NCBI GenBank assembly: GCA_027324025.1
Contig: DAHVYW010000042.1
Location: 1-25,677, forward strand
Direction of reading: 5' to 3'
DNA: 25,677 nucleotides
Source of the DNA: JAJZQD01 sp021847735
Lineage (GTDB): Bacteria; Bacillota; Thermincolia; Thermincolales; UBA2595
Position numbers and translations under genes: made by a program. Below are positions 1 through 6,356 of the stretch, piece after piece. The notes beneath the pieces are model-generated. The model had not been told where the DNA came from. It ran no database searches and saw only the letters and a list, made by a program, of their open reading frames with translations. The first letter of the stretch is position 1; every line of letters starts with the position of its first letter.

Positions 1-178
1 GGCGCACTGAGGTGTACCATCGGGAGTGTGGGTGTGCTTTCTGGGGCCTCGGCGCACTGAGGTGTACCATCGGGAGTGTGGGTGTGCTTTCTGGGGCCTC
101 GGCGCACTGAGGTGCACCATCGGGAGTGTGGGTGTGCTTTCGCGGGCCTCGGCGCACCTGGGGTGCACCATCGGGAGG
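1..178. repeat. 50-bp tandem repeat, about 3.5 copies
   Basis: Units at 1-50 and 51-100 are identical, 101-150 differs at three positions, and a diverged partial copy runs from 151 to about 178. Each unit begins GGCGCACTGAGGTG. The window opens exactly at a unit boundary, so the array probably continues upstream. Because 50 is not a multiple of three, the open frames across it repeat peptide phrases in shifting frames and are not credible genes. Confidence 0.9.
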
Positions 179-213
179 GGCGTCTTGTTGGTCCGGCTTG
201 TACTGTCTACAGA

Positions 214-270
214 TCACTGGTCACTGGCCACCGGCCACTGGCCACTGGTCACTGGCCACTAGCCACTTGG
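214..270. repeat. Heptamer tandem repeat (YCACTGG)
   Basis: Eight consecutive 7-base units, mostly TCACTGG or CCACTGG with single-base variants, end just before the nrdJ promoter region. No coding potential. It resembles the heptanucleotide arrays that appear again at 2318-2380 and 2401-2428 with different motifs. Confidence 0.85.
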
Positions 271-297
271 AAGGTGCAGGAGCCGATGGGGTATAAT
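268..297 (+). promoter_or_regulatory. Candidate sigma-A promoter of nrdJ
   Basis: TTGGAA (268-273) and TATAAT (292-297) are separated by 18 bases. The -10 is perfect and the -35 is partial; the -35 is formed by the end of the heptamer array. A strong AGGAGG lies at 313-318 in the leader, with no good start codon close behind it. No cobalamin riboswitch could be recognised in the short leader, although one is common for B12-dependent reductases. Confidence 0.4.
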
Positions 298-342
298 AAA
301 AATACCTTTTTCAGGAGGAAAATTCGCACTCAAAACAGAAAT

Positions 343-375
343 ATGGCAGAACTACAGTATTTGGAGGCAGTATGA
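343..375 (+). other. Possible 10-codon leader ORF ahead of nrdJ
   Basis: ATG at 343 opens a 10-residue frame (MAELQYLEAV) whose TGA overlaps the nrdJ start as ATGA. It lies 24 bases after the AGGAGG at 313-318, so its own ribosome site is poor. It may be chance; the overlap geometry is that of translational coupling. Confidence 0.2.
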
Positions 376-2120
376 ACAGCTTTTCAGAAGATGCTGAGCG
401 AATTCTAAAAAAGAGATACCTTTTGAAGGACGCCGAAGAGAGGGTATTGGAGTCTCCCGACCAGATGCTGCACCGGGTGGCAGGGCATGTGGCAGGTGTA
501 GAAAAAGACCGGGTCCGTTGGGAGGAATCCTTCTATGCGCTGATGGCAGGTAAACGTTTTTTGCCTAACAGCCCGACCCTGGCCAATGCCGGAAGGCCCG
601 GCGGTCAGCTGGCGGCTTGTTTTGTGCTGCCTGTGCCGGATTCTATTGAAGGCATATTTGAGACGATGAAGCGGGCAGCCCTGGTACATAAGACGGGCGG
701 GGGCACCGGTTTTTCCTTTTCAAATATCAGGCCCAGAGATGATGTTGTCTCCTCTACCGGTGGAGTAGCGTCAGGCCCCCTGTCTTTTGTTACGATGTAC
801 AACTGTGCCACAGATGCCATTAAGCAGGGCGGCATGCGCCGGGGCGCCAATATGGCCGTGCTTGACTACTGGCATCCCGACATCATGGAGTTCATCCAGG
901 CGAAAAAGCGGGAGGGAACCCTGGCCAATTTTAACCTTTCGGTGGGGGTCGACCGTCAGTTCATGTCGGAGGTTTCCCGGAACGGTTTGATTGATCAGAT
1001 TAACCCGCGTGCCGGAAAGCCCACCGGCCAAAAGGTAAGGGCCGGCGAACTCTTTAACGCGATGGTGCAGGCCGCCTGGGACAACGGCGAGCCGGGAATA
1101 CTGTTTTTTGACCGGATTAATGAGGCCAACAAAGTGCCGGGGTGCGGCCCACTCAGGGCTACCAACCCTTGCGGGGAACAGCCGCTCCTGGATTACGAAA
1201 GCTGCAATTTAGGCAGTCTCAATTTGCCGGCATACCTGACGCCGTCAGCCGGCGGTTACCGCCAGAGGTTAAACTGGGCCCTTTTGGGTGAGGATATTTT
1301 GACGGCCGTCCGGTTCCTGGATAATGTGATAGATGTTAACAGCTATGTCTTGCCTGAAATAGAAGAAATAACGAAGGGTAACCGCAAGGTCGGGCTTGGT
1401 GTGATGGGCTTTGCCGATTTGCTGATGGAATTGGGGGTGCCCTACGCATCTGCAGAGGCTTTGGAAATCATTGATACTCTGATGGGCTTTATAAATACCA
1501 AAGCCAGGGAGGCAAGTGCCACCGTGGCTCGGGAGAAGGGGAGTTTCCCGAATATCGGCCGTAGTATATTCAGCGGCCGGGAAATGCGGAATGCCACAGT
1601 AACAACTATTGCCCCGACGGGTACGCTGTCCATGCTGGCAGGGACATCCAGCGGCATTGAGCCTTTGTTTGGTTTGAATTACGTAAAAGAGGCCCTTGAC
1701 GGCCGGCACTTCCTGATCACTAACAGGTACTTTGCGGAGGTTGCCGCCAAAAGGGGGTTTGCATCCCCGGCCCTGATGGAGGAGGTGGCCAGAATAGGCA
1801 GTCTGAGGGGCGTCAAGGGTATCCCTGACGATGTCCGCGCTGTGTTTGCCACTGCTTATGAGATATCCCCGGATTGGCATGTGCGGGTTCAGGCCGCTTT
1901 CCAAAAGCATATTGACAACGCGGTGTCGAAAACGATTAATTTCCCGATTGGGGCAACCCCTGACGACATCAAGTCGGCCTACATGATGGCCTGGCAGCTG
2001 GGGTGTAAGGGCTTGACCATATACAGGATGGGCTCCCGGGAGAACCAAGTGCTCAAGTTTACCCTTAAGGATAGGGAAGAGGCAGAAAACCCGGGAAAGT
2101 GCCCTGTCTGTGAAGAATAA
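372..2120 (+). CDS. nrdJ: Adenosylcobalamin-dependent (class II) ribonucleotide reductase
   Basis: Makes deoxyribonucleotides using a thiyl radical generated from adenosylcobalamin, so it needs neither oxygen nor a separate radical subunit. The 582-residue protein shows the family pattern: an N-terminal RYLLKD segment, the first redox cysteine at C83 (LAACFVLP), the finger-loop motif NPCGEQ with the radical cysteine C267 and Glu269, the YESCNLGSLNLP segment, the APTGTLS motif, and a C-terminal CPVC pair (577-580) that re-reduces the active site. It has no ATP-cone at the N-terminus and is compact compared with the 700-800-residue members. The start at 372 has GGAGG five bases upstream. It is followed by tRNA genes with their own promoter, so it is probably monocistronic. 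Confidence 0.95.
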   Translation: MNSFSEDAERILKKRYLLKDAEERVLESPDQMLHRVAGHVAGVEKDRVRWEESFYALMAGKRFLPNSPTLANAGRPGGQLAACFVLPVPDSIEGIFETMKRAALVHKTGGGTGFSFSNIRPRDDVVSSTGGVASGPLSFVTMYNCATDAIKQGGMRRGANMAVLDYWHPDIMEFIQAKKREGTLANFNLSVGVDRQFMSEVSRNGLIDQINPRAGKPTGQKVRAGELFNAMVQAAWDNGEPGILFFDRINEANKVPGCGPLRATNPCGEQPLLDYESCNLGSLNLPAYLTPSAGGYRQRLNWALLGEDILTAVRFLDNVIDVNSYVLPEIEEITKGNRKVGLGVMGFADLLMELGVPYASAEALEIIDTLMGFINTKAREASATVAREKGSFPNIGRSIFSGREMRNATVTTIAPTGTLSMLAGTSSGIEPLFGLNYVKEALDGRHFLITNRYFAEVAAKRGFASPALMEEVARIGSLRGVKGIPDDVRAVFATAYEISPDWHVRVQAAFQKHIDNAVSKTINFPIGATPDDIKSAYMMAWQLGCKGLTIYRMGSRENQVLKFTLKDREEAENPGKCPVCEE

Positions 2121-2167
2121 CATGTGTTAATTTCCTTTTGTGGTGTACTATTTCAGGTTTATCGAGG

Positions 2168-2196
2168 TTGACTTGAAATACCGTTTATGTTAATAT
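2168..2196 (+). promoter_or_regulatory. tRNA promoter
   Basis: TTGACT at 2168-2173 and TAATAT at 2191-2196 with a 17-base spacer, about 30 bases upstream of tRNA-Cys start. Close to the sigma-A consensus and well placed to transcribe both tRNAs. Confidence 0.7.
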
Positions 2197-2233
2197 ATTA
2201 GTTGTCGTTGAGACAAATAAGATAGTTTTACGA

Positions 2234-2308
2234 GGCGATATAGCCAAGTGGCTAAGGCAGAGGACTGCAAATCCTTTATCCCCGGTTCGAATCCGGGTAT
2301 CGCCTCCA
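2234..2308 (+). tRNA. tRNA-Cys (GCA)
   Basis: Complete cloverleaf: acceptor stem GGCGATA pairs with TATCGCC, anticodon loop CTGCAAA gives GCA, T-arm CCCGG/CCGGG with GTTCGAAT, discriminator U as expected for tRNA-Cys, and encoded CCA at 2306-2308. Confidence 0.96.
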
Positions 2309-2317
2309 TTTTAATTT

Positions 2318-2380
2318 AGTAGGTAGTAGGCAGTAGGTAGTAGGCAGTAGGCAGTAGGTAGTAGGCAGCAGGTAGCAGCA
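2318..2380. repeat. Heptamer tandem repeat (AGTAGGY)
   Basis: About nine 7-base units in a row, alternating AGTAGGT and AGTAGGC and then decaying to AGCAGGT and AGCAGCA. It lies between the two tRNA genes and would be part of their common transcript if they are co-transcribed. Confidence 0.85.
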
Positions 2381-2400
2381 AGCCATTATGAATCAAAAGA

Positions 2401-2428
2401 ACTGCAAACTGCAAACTGATAACTCATA
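2401..2428. repeat. Short heptamer repeat (ACTGCAA / ACTGATA)
   Basis: Four 7-base units, two perfect ACTGCAA followed by ACTGATA and ACTCATA, directly before tRNA-Leu. Short, but it shares the seven-base period of the two longer arrays. Confidence 0.6.
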
Positions 2429-2432
2429 ATAT

Positions 2433-2521
2433 GCCCGAGTGGCGGAACTGGCAGACGCACAGGACTTAAAATCCTGCGGGGCTTAAACCCCGTACCGGTT
2501 CGACCCCGGTCTCGGGCACCA
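2433..2521 (+). tRNA. tRNA-Leu (TAA)
   Basis: Class II tRNA with a long variable arm. Acceptor stem GCCCGAG pairs with CTCGGGC, anticodon stem CAGGA/TCCTG encloses the loop CTTAAAA (anticodon TAA), discriminator A and encoded CCA at 2519-2521. Its last 38 bases are repeated exactly at 3625-3662, the signature of an integration site at a tRNA 3' end. Confidence 0.96.
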
Positions 2522-2532
2522 CTTAAGAAATT

Positions 2533-2554
2533 GAGCCTGGAAGGGCTTTTTTTT
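2533..2554 (+). terminator. Weak terminator after tRNA-Leu
   Basis: A short stem AGCC/GGCT with a small loop is followed by eight T residues (2547-2554). The stem is weak but the T run and its position just after tRNA-Leu suit an intrinsic terminator. Confidence 0.45.
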
Positions 2555-2612
2555 GTGCGTAAAAATAGTCGCCCGTAATTGGGGTGTAATCGTGTGAAAC
2601 CTGTGCATGCCG

Positions 2613-2803
2613 GTGGCAAGGCTGTTTTCAACGGTTTTTCAGTGTCCCCGGCTATTCAACTAACCGTCTCCCTCTGTGAGGCCGTGGACCATACCGCCAA
2701 TTCGCCGTCCATGGCCTCAGTCCTTCGGCCTCACGCCGGGATACGGTAAGTTGAATCACACCGGTGACCCAATGAAAAACCTTATGAAAACAGCCTAGCC
2801 ACT
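2613..2803. repeat. Long imperfect palindrome (~190 bp)
   Basis: Paired blocks nest around a centre near 2705: AGGCTGTTTTCA (2619-2630) with 2785-2796; GGTTTTTCA (2633-2641) with 2773-2781; ATTCAACT (2654-2661) with 2749-2756; ACCGT (2663-2667) with 2743-2747; GTGAGGCCG (2676-2684) with 2726-2734; and a further inner pair near 2682/2714. As RNA it would make one long branched hairpin. No ORF covers it. It could be a MITE-type element, a structured RNA or a recombination site. Confidence 0.75.
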
Positions 2804-3014
2804 GATACTTGGGTCAACACAGAACAACCACATTAAGCAGGGGTCGTTGGTTTTTTGCGAAAAAGAGCCTTTAAGCATGTAATCTTATAGGTTTGCCCTC
2901 CTGGCCCCAGAATTTTTAAAGAAACAGGCATTCCCTGTCAGCACCCGCGGTATCCACTTTAGCGGATTTTGGCTTGCTTCGTTTAACGATGACAGCGCAA
3001 TTCTGGAAAAAGGA

Positions 3015-3070
3015 TTGATAATTTTTTTATCGATGCGTATAATAAAGTTAGAAAGTTAAACTTTATAACT
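3015..3070 (+). promoter_or_regulatory. Promoter and palindromic operator of the AbrB/RelE operon
   Basis: TTGATA (3015-3020) and a perfect TATAAT (3038-3043) are 17 bases apart. From 3046 to 3070 runs a 25-bp palindrome with 11 of 12 base pairs matching around A3058 (left arm AGTTAGAAAGTT). It covers the expected transcription start and ends just before the GGAG at 3072-3075, the usual place for an antitoxin to repress its own operon. Confidence 0.7.
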
Positions 3071-3084
3071 CGGAGTTGATTAAA

Positions 3085-3360
3085 ATGCTTGTTGAATTAA
3101 AACAAAAATCACAAGTTACTATACCTAGTGAACTGGTGAAAAAAATGAACCTTCGGCCTGGTGACAAGCTCGAAGTTGTAGAGCAGGATGGCCGTCTTAT
3201 TATTACCCCGGTTGTTGTTATTCCCAGAGACCAGATGTGGTATTATTCAAAAGAATGGCAGAAGGGTGAAGCGCGAGTGGACGAAGACATAAAAAAGGGA
3301 AGGGTCAGGACTGCTGCTTCTAAAGCAGAACTATTTAAAGAATTAGGACTGGATAAATGA
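3085..3360 (+). CDS. AbrB/SpoVT-family antitoxin
   Basis: A 91-residue protein whose first ~45 residues form an AbrB-type swapped-hairpin DNA-binding domain (KSQVTIPSELVKKMNLRPGD, then KLEVVEQDGRLIITP). The C-terminal half is charged and probably wraps the toxin. In this arrangement such proteins bind and inhibit the toxin and repress the operon through the palindrome at 3046-3070. ATG at 3085 is chosen because GGAG sits nine bases upstream; an in-frame TTG at 3076 directly abuts that GGAG and is less likely. Its TGA overlaps the toxin ATG by four bases (ATGA), typical of coupled toxin-antitoxin genes. Confidence 0.85.
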   Translation: MLVELKQKSQVTIPSELVKKMNLRPGDKLEVVEQDGRLIITPVVVIPRDQMWYYSKEWQKGEARVDEDIKKGRVRTAASKAELFKELGLDK

Positions 3361-3620
3361 TTAAAATCCACTATACAGAATATTTTGTTGAACAAGTCAG
3401 CAAACTTGCACCCAGGATTAAAAAGGCGCTTAAGAATAAACTTTCCCTTATGATGGAAAATCCTAGGCATCCTTCACTTCGTGCCAAAAAAGTTCAGGGA
3501 TATGAAGACATATTTGAGGCAAGTATCACAATGGGTATAAGGATGACATGGCAGTATACCGAAGATGGAATATTGCTGCGTAATATTGATGAGCATGACA
3601 GGGCCTTAAAAAACCCTTAA
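3357..3620 (+). CDS. RelE/ParE-family toxin
   Basis: An 87-residue basic protein with the RelE-fold pattern: an N-terminal strand (KIHYTEYFVEQ), a Lys/Arg-rich helical pair (LAPRIKKALKNKLSLMMENP), a central strand region and the C-terminal ILLRNIDEHDRAL typical of type II mRNA-interferase toxins. Members usually cleave mRNA at the ribosome until bound by the antitoxin. It overlaps the antitoxin gene by four bases and ends just before the repeated tRNA-Leu fragment. The frame is intact, unlike the second toxin of this window at 5918-6230. Confidence 0.85.
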   Translation: MIKIHYTEYFVEQVSKLAPRIKKALKNKLSLMMENPRHPSLRAKKVQGYEDIFEASITMGIRMTWQYTEDGILLRNIDEHDRALKNP

Positions 3621-3624
3621 AGAA

Positions 3625-3663
3625 TAAACCCCGTACCGGTTCGACCCCGGTCTCGGGCACCAC
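3625..3663. repeat. tRNA-Leu 3'-end duplication (att-like)
   Basis: An exact 39-base copy of 2484-2522, covering part of the variable arm, the T-arm, the acceptor 3' strand and CCA of tRNA-Leu. It cannot fold as a tRNA by itself. It marks the right boundary of the islet. Confidence 0.85.
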
Positions 3664-3767
3664 CTTATCTTAGAACGTCAAGGCTTGTGAAGATAGATTA
3701 TATGTGGCTAAAACATAACAGTATCAAGGGTTCCGATGATTATATAAATCAAAAAAAGTTGGTATTG

Positions 3768-3810
3768 AAAAGGGTGTTCAAACGCACAAAACGTGTTTGA
3801 ACACCCTTTT
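3768..3810. terminator. Strong hairpin terminator
   Basis: A perfect 16-bp stem (AAAAGGGTGTTCAAAC paired with its complement) around an 11-base loop, flanked by A and T runs so that it can act on both strands. It separates the islet from the SEC-C gene. The rest of 3664-3938 shows no gene. Confidence 0.85.
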
Positions 3811-3938
3811 GTTGCAGCTGAATAACTTTTTGCACATATGAACTAGGAAAAACATGAAAAATGTTGAATGGTATAAGGCGAAATTAGTTTATGCTTTTGG
3901 CAGAAAAAAAGAAATAAGAATTAAGGAGCATATTGGGT

Positions 3939-4697
3939 ATGGATAAAAATGTCATACGACTGTATTCAAAAGTGGACCGCAACAGCCCGTGCCCATGCGG
4001 CAGTGGGAAAAAGTACAAGAAATGCTGTTTAAGCAAGCACGAGGGTGAGGAGAGAATACGAAGAAGGCTGGAAACTCCTGAGACTGTTTCAGACAAATAT
4101 TTTTCTGTTGTAGAATATATTAAAAAGTCCGATTATCCTTTAACGCGGTTTGATTATTTTCTTATTGAGATTCTTAATATATCAGGTTCAATGATTAGTG
4201 TTTATCAGAAATTAGATTATACTGAGGTCAAAGCTGTACTGATTGAGGTAATGCGAGAAGCAAAGGAATTTTTCCTGTCTTGCCTCAAATGTGAAAACGA
4301 TTGTTTAGGTAGTCCTAAGAAAAAGGTTAGTTTCAAGTCTTTGATTGACAAGGGCTTGATTCTGGAAGAATTCCCTGCCGCAATGCAGAAACCGGTAGCT
4401 TTAAACTTCTTTTATCATGAATTCATCAATATTGTTGTTGACAGTTTAGTAGGAAAACTAAACACAATTCTACCCGCAGATGAAACAGATGAAATCGGGT
4501 CAGCAGTCCATTCTTCGCTTTTTGGGTTCATTGCCAGTAATTGCTGGGAAGGCTGTATGCACAACTGTATGAATGACTGTAACAAGGACGCTTATTGCCT
4601 TTTCTGTAACTTTGGGGACAATAAGCTGCCATGTCCCAAAGTGGGAGATATCTCTTATGAAGAAATAAAAGCCTGCGAAGATGACATGATGCATTAA
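3939..4697 (+). CDS. SEC-C motif protein with a cysteine-rich C-terminus
   Basis: A 252-residue protein of unknown role. Residues 18-30 (CPCGSGKKYKKCC) are a clear SEC-C zinc-binding motif, the same motif that ends SecA and occurs in many stand-alone proteins. A second group at C115, C118, C122 and a dense C-terminal group with C-x3-C-x3-C-x3-C-x5-C-x2-C spacing (C202-C223) plus C232 could bind further metal. ATG at 3939 is favoured because AAGGAG ends ten bases upstream; a TTG two codons earlier (3933) is also in frame. It is followed closely by the SprT-like gene. Base composition is AT-rich relative to nrdJ. Confidence 0.7.
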   Translation: MDKNVIRLYSKVDRNSPCPCGSGKKYKKCCLSKHEGEERIRRRLETPETVSDKYFSVVEYIKKSDYPLTRFDYFLIEILNISGSMISVYQKLDYTEVKAVLIEVMREAKEFFLSCLKCENDCLGSPKKKVSFKSLIDKGLILEEFPAAMQKPVALNFFYHEFINIVVDSLVGKLNTILPADETDEIGSAVHSSLFGFIASNCWEGCMHNCMNDCNKDAYCLFCNFGDNKLPCPKVGDISYEEIKACEDDMMH

Positions 4698-4718
4698 TGT
4701 GAAGGGACAGAGCATGCA

Positions 4719-4793
4719 ATGAACGAAATCATAAACCTGATGCAAAAATCTAAAAACATTTTACAAAAAAGGTCGGAGGTTTCCCGGCTCTGA
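4719..4793 (+). CDS. Possible 24-residue small ORF before the SprT-like gene
   Basis: ATG at 4719 opens a frame beginning MNEIINLMQKSKNILQKR whose TGA overlaps the next ATG (TGATG at 4791-4795). A GAAGGGA lies upstream at 4701-4707. It may couple translation of the SprT-like gene, whose own GGAGG is 13 bases from its start. No homology recognised. Confidence 0.25.
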   Translation: MNEIINLMQKSKNILQKRSEVSRL

Positions 4794-5407
4794 TGCAGTC
4801 ATCGCCAAACATCAATTGCGGAGATATTGATACCATATCCACTGCCGATTTGCATTTGTTGTTTCAACTGTATGATCAGATTTTTCTCGATAATTGGTTC
4901 AAGACAAATTACAGGGGCAAATTCAAATTTTCCCTGTCCCGGCGCATGACCAGGAGTGCCGGGCAAACCCGGTGCCCTAAAAACATAGGCAACATAAAAC
5001 CTGAACAGTTAACTATAGAAATATGCATAGGTGTTGATTTCTTTTTCCAGTATGACCTGGTTGAGGGGAACAAGGCTGTAGGCGGTATCACCATCGCCAA
5101 CAGCCTGGAGGCTCTGCAACTGGTTTTTGAGCATGAGTTATGCCACGCCATCGAGTACATTTGCTTCGGGAAATCAAACTGTAGTGCAGATAGGTTTAAA
5201 TCCATAGCGGGTAACCTGTTTGGACATACAGGAGAATTTCACAGTCTGCCCACCCATAGGCGGATAGCAAGCCAAAAGATGGGCCTGAAACCTGGAGATA
5301 CCGTTTCATTTTCCTTCAAAGGTAACAAATTGCACGGAATCCTGTACCGAACATGGTTAAGGACAAACAGGGGCAGTTTGCTGACAAACAAGGAAACAGG
5401 TATTTGA
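4793..5407 (+). CDS. SprT-like zinc metalloprotease-family protein, C-terminus frameshifted
   Basis: A 204-residue frame with the SprT-like signature HELCH at 114-118 (HExxH zinc site and catalytic Glu) and a third candidate ligand in FGHT at about 145. Eukaryotic relatives (Spartan) are DNA-protein crosslink proteases; bacterial roles are mostly unknown. After residue ~185 the frame reads an unlikely tail, whereas another frame from 5353 continues as MVKDKQGQFADKQGNRYLKY and ends at a TAA at 5443-5445. That second stretch looks like the usual family C-terminus, so a small out-of-frame deletion around 5345-5355 has probably occurred. The zinc domain itself is intact, so some function could remain. 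Confidence 0.65.
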   Translation: MQSSPNINCGDIDTISTADLHLLFQLYDQIFLDNWFKTNYRGKFKFSLSRRMTRSAGQTRCPKNIGNIKPEQLTIEICIGVDFFFQYDLVEGNKAVGGITIANSLEALQLVFEHELCHAIEYICFGKSNCSADRFKSIAGNLFGHTGEFHSLPTHRRIASQKMGLKPGDTVSFSFKGNKLHGILYRTWLRTNRGSLLTNKETGI

Positions 5408-5466
5408 AGTACTATGTTCCGTTGAATATTTTGGAAAAACAATAATGTCCTCGTTTTATTGAGCAG

Positions 5467-5490
5467 AACAGGTAAAAAGTCTGTTTTTTT
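5467..5490 (+). terminator. Candidate terminator after the SprT-like gene
   Basis: AACAG and CTGTT form a five-base stem followed by T residues to 5490. Short stem, so only moderate support. Confidence 0.4.
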
Positions 5491-5588
5491 CGGCTTTTTC
5501 ATAAGTTTAGCACCATTTTGTGAACAAGCAAAGTATTTTTCATTTGAATACAGTAATAAATAGCAAAATTAAAAGATTAAGGTCCAAA

Positions 5589-5625
5589 ATGATAGATTGC
5601 TATACTATCATAAATCTGATAAAAT
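5589..5625 (+). promoter_or_regulatory. Promoter with inverted repeat, second toxin-antitoxin operon
   Basis: An inverted repeat ATGATAG (5589-5595) / CTATCAT (5605-5611) overlaps a TTGCTA (5597-5602) that is 17 bases from TAAAAT (5620-5625). The position fits an autoregulatory operator for the Phd-type antitoxin. Confidence 0.45.
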
Positions 5626-5655
5626 AATGATAATAAATTATAGGGGGTGATTTGT

Positions 5656-5934
5656 ATGCCTCATATCAGACCTGTATCCGATTTGAGGAATAACTTTACT
5701 GAGATTTCCAGGATTGTTCATGAAGGCCGGGAACCTGTTTTTTTGACTAAAAACGGTTATGGCGATATGGTGGTTATGAGTATTAAGGAGTACGAACGCC
5801 GGCAATTTGAACAGGAGATAATTGTCAAGCTGTTGGAAGCTGAAAGGGAAGCCAAGAGCAGCACTGAGAGATATAGCCATGAGGAGGTATTTGATAGTTT
5901 GAGGGAGCGCCTGGCCAATGAAAAAAACACATAG
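5656..5934 (+). CDS. Phd/YefM-family antitoxin
   Basis: A 92-residue protein with the Phd/YefM DNA-binding fold: IRPVSDLRNNFTEISRIV, then EPVFLTKNGYGDMVVMS, the conserved strand-turn of the family, and a charged helical C-terminus that would bind the toxin. The ATG at 5656 is placed six bases after a GGGGGTGA ribosome site; a GTG at 5647 is in frame but lies inside that site. Its end overlaps the following toxin frame by 17 bases, typical of a coupled pair. Confidence 0.85.
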   Translation: MPHIRPVSDLRNNFTEISRIVHEGREPVFLTKNGYGDMVVMSIKEYERRQFEQEIIVKLLEAEREAKSSTERYSHEEVFDSLRERLANEKNT

Positions 5935-6230
5935 ACTAAGGTATCTAAAGCAAGCCTTGTTAGATATGCAAGAGATAATCGACTACATTGTTAATGAATT
6001 ATCTGCGCCTCAAAGTGCTGCAAATTTGTTGGAAAAACTGGAGAACAAAATTGCGAACCTGCAGTATTTTCCGCTGGCCGGCAAGGAGTTTGTTACCACC
6101 AATGTGCTCCAAGATGAATATAGAATGCTTAATAGTAGAAAACCATCTTGTTTTCTATGTAGTTTATGAAGATTTCGTTGAGATTCGGCGGGTTATAAAC
6201 GCCAAACGTGAATATGTAAAATTACTTTAA
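5918..6230 (+). pseudogene. RelE/ParE-family toxin, broken by a one-base frameshift
   Basis: The first frame (5918-6169) reads as a ParE/RelE protein up to QDEYRML (5918 to about 6130), then runs into an unlikely tail. The +1 frame continues immediately with IVENHLVFYVVYEDFVEIRR and INAKREYV and stops at 6228-6230, which is the expected family C-terminus. Removing one A from CTTAATAG near 6131 restores a single ~103-residue toxin. Either the toxin is inactivated, leaving an orphan antitoxin, or this is an assembly error. Confidence 0.75.
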
Positions 6231-6356
6231 ACGTATAACAGAGAAAAAACCTGTGTCCAAGGCTGGGTTTGAAAGTATATTGATCGCCCTTAGCATTTTG
6301 AGAGGGACAAGTCTGTTGGAGTTGTAATCCCTTGTGAGAAGGATGGAACACTGGCG

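Larger units (their letters stand above)
2484..3663. mobile_element. tRNA-Leu-flanked islet carrying a toxin-antitoxin pair
   Basis: The 39 bases at 2484-2522 (3' end of tRNA-Leu plus one base) recur exactly at 3625-3663, 1141 bases away. An intact tRNA at one end and a 3' tRNA fragment at the other is what site-specific integration into a tRNA gene leaves. The interior contains only the long palindrome (2613-2803) and the AbrB/RelE pair; no integrase or excisionase frame is present. It is therefore either a non-autonomous element or the remnant of a larger one. The RelE stop codon lies four bases before the right repeat, so the unit is very compact. Confidence 0.6.

Noticed and set aside
1..178. 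CRISPR array
   Set aside because: The units are directly adjacent with no unique spacers, are not palindromic at their ends, and no cas gene is present.
26..375. Two open frames across the 50-bp repeats (78 and 99 codons)
   Set aside because: They follow the repeat in shifting frames because the unit is not a multiple of three, have no ribosome site, and show no protein-like composition.
1269..2123. A 284-codon open frame on the minus strand inside nrdJ
   Set aside because: It is antisense to a strongly conserved coding region and has no ribosome site or recognisable domain.
2654..2756. A true integron attC site
   Set aside because: The core-box patterns fit, but the inverted repeat extends about 45 bases beyond them on each side and no integron integrase or cassette array is present; kept only as a resemblance.
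3625..3663. A second tRNA gene
   Set aside because: Only the 3' part of tRNA-Leu is present, with no 5' acceptor strand, D-arm or anticodon arm.
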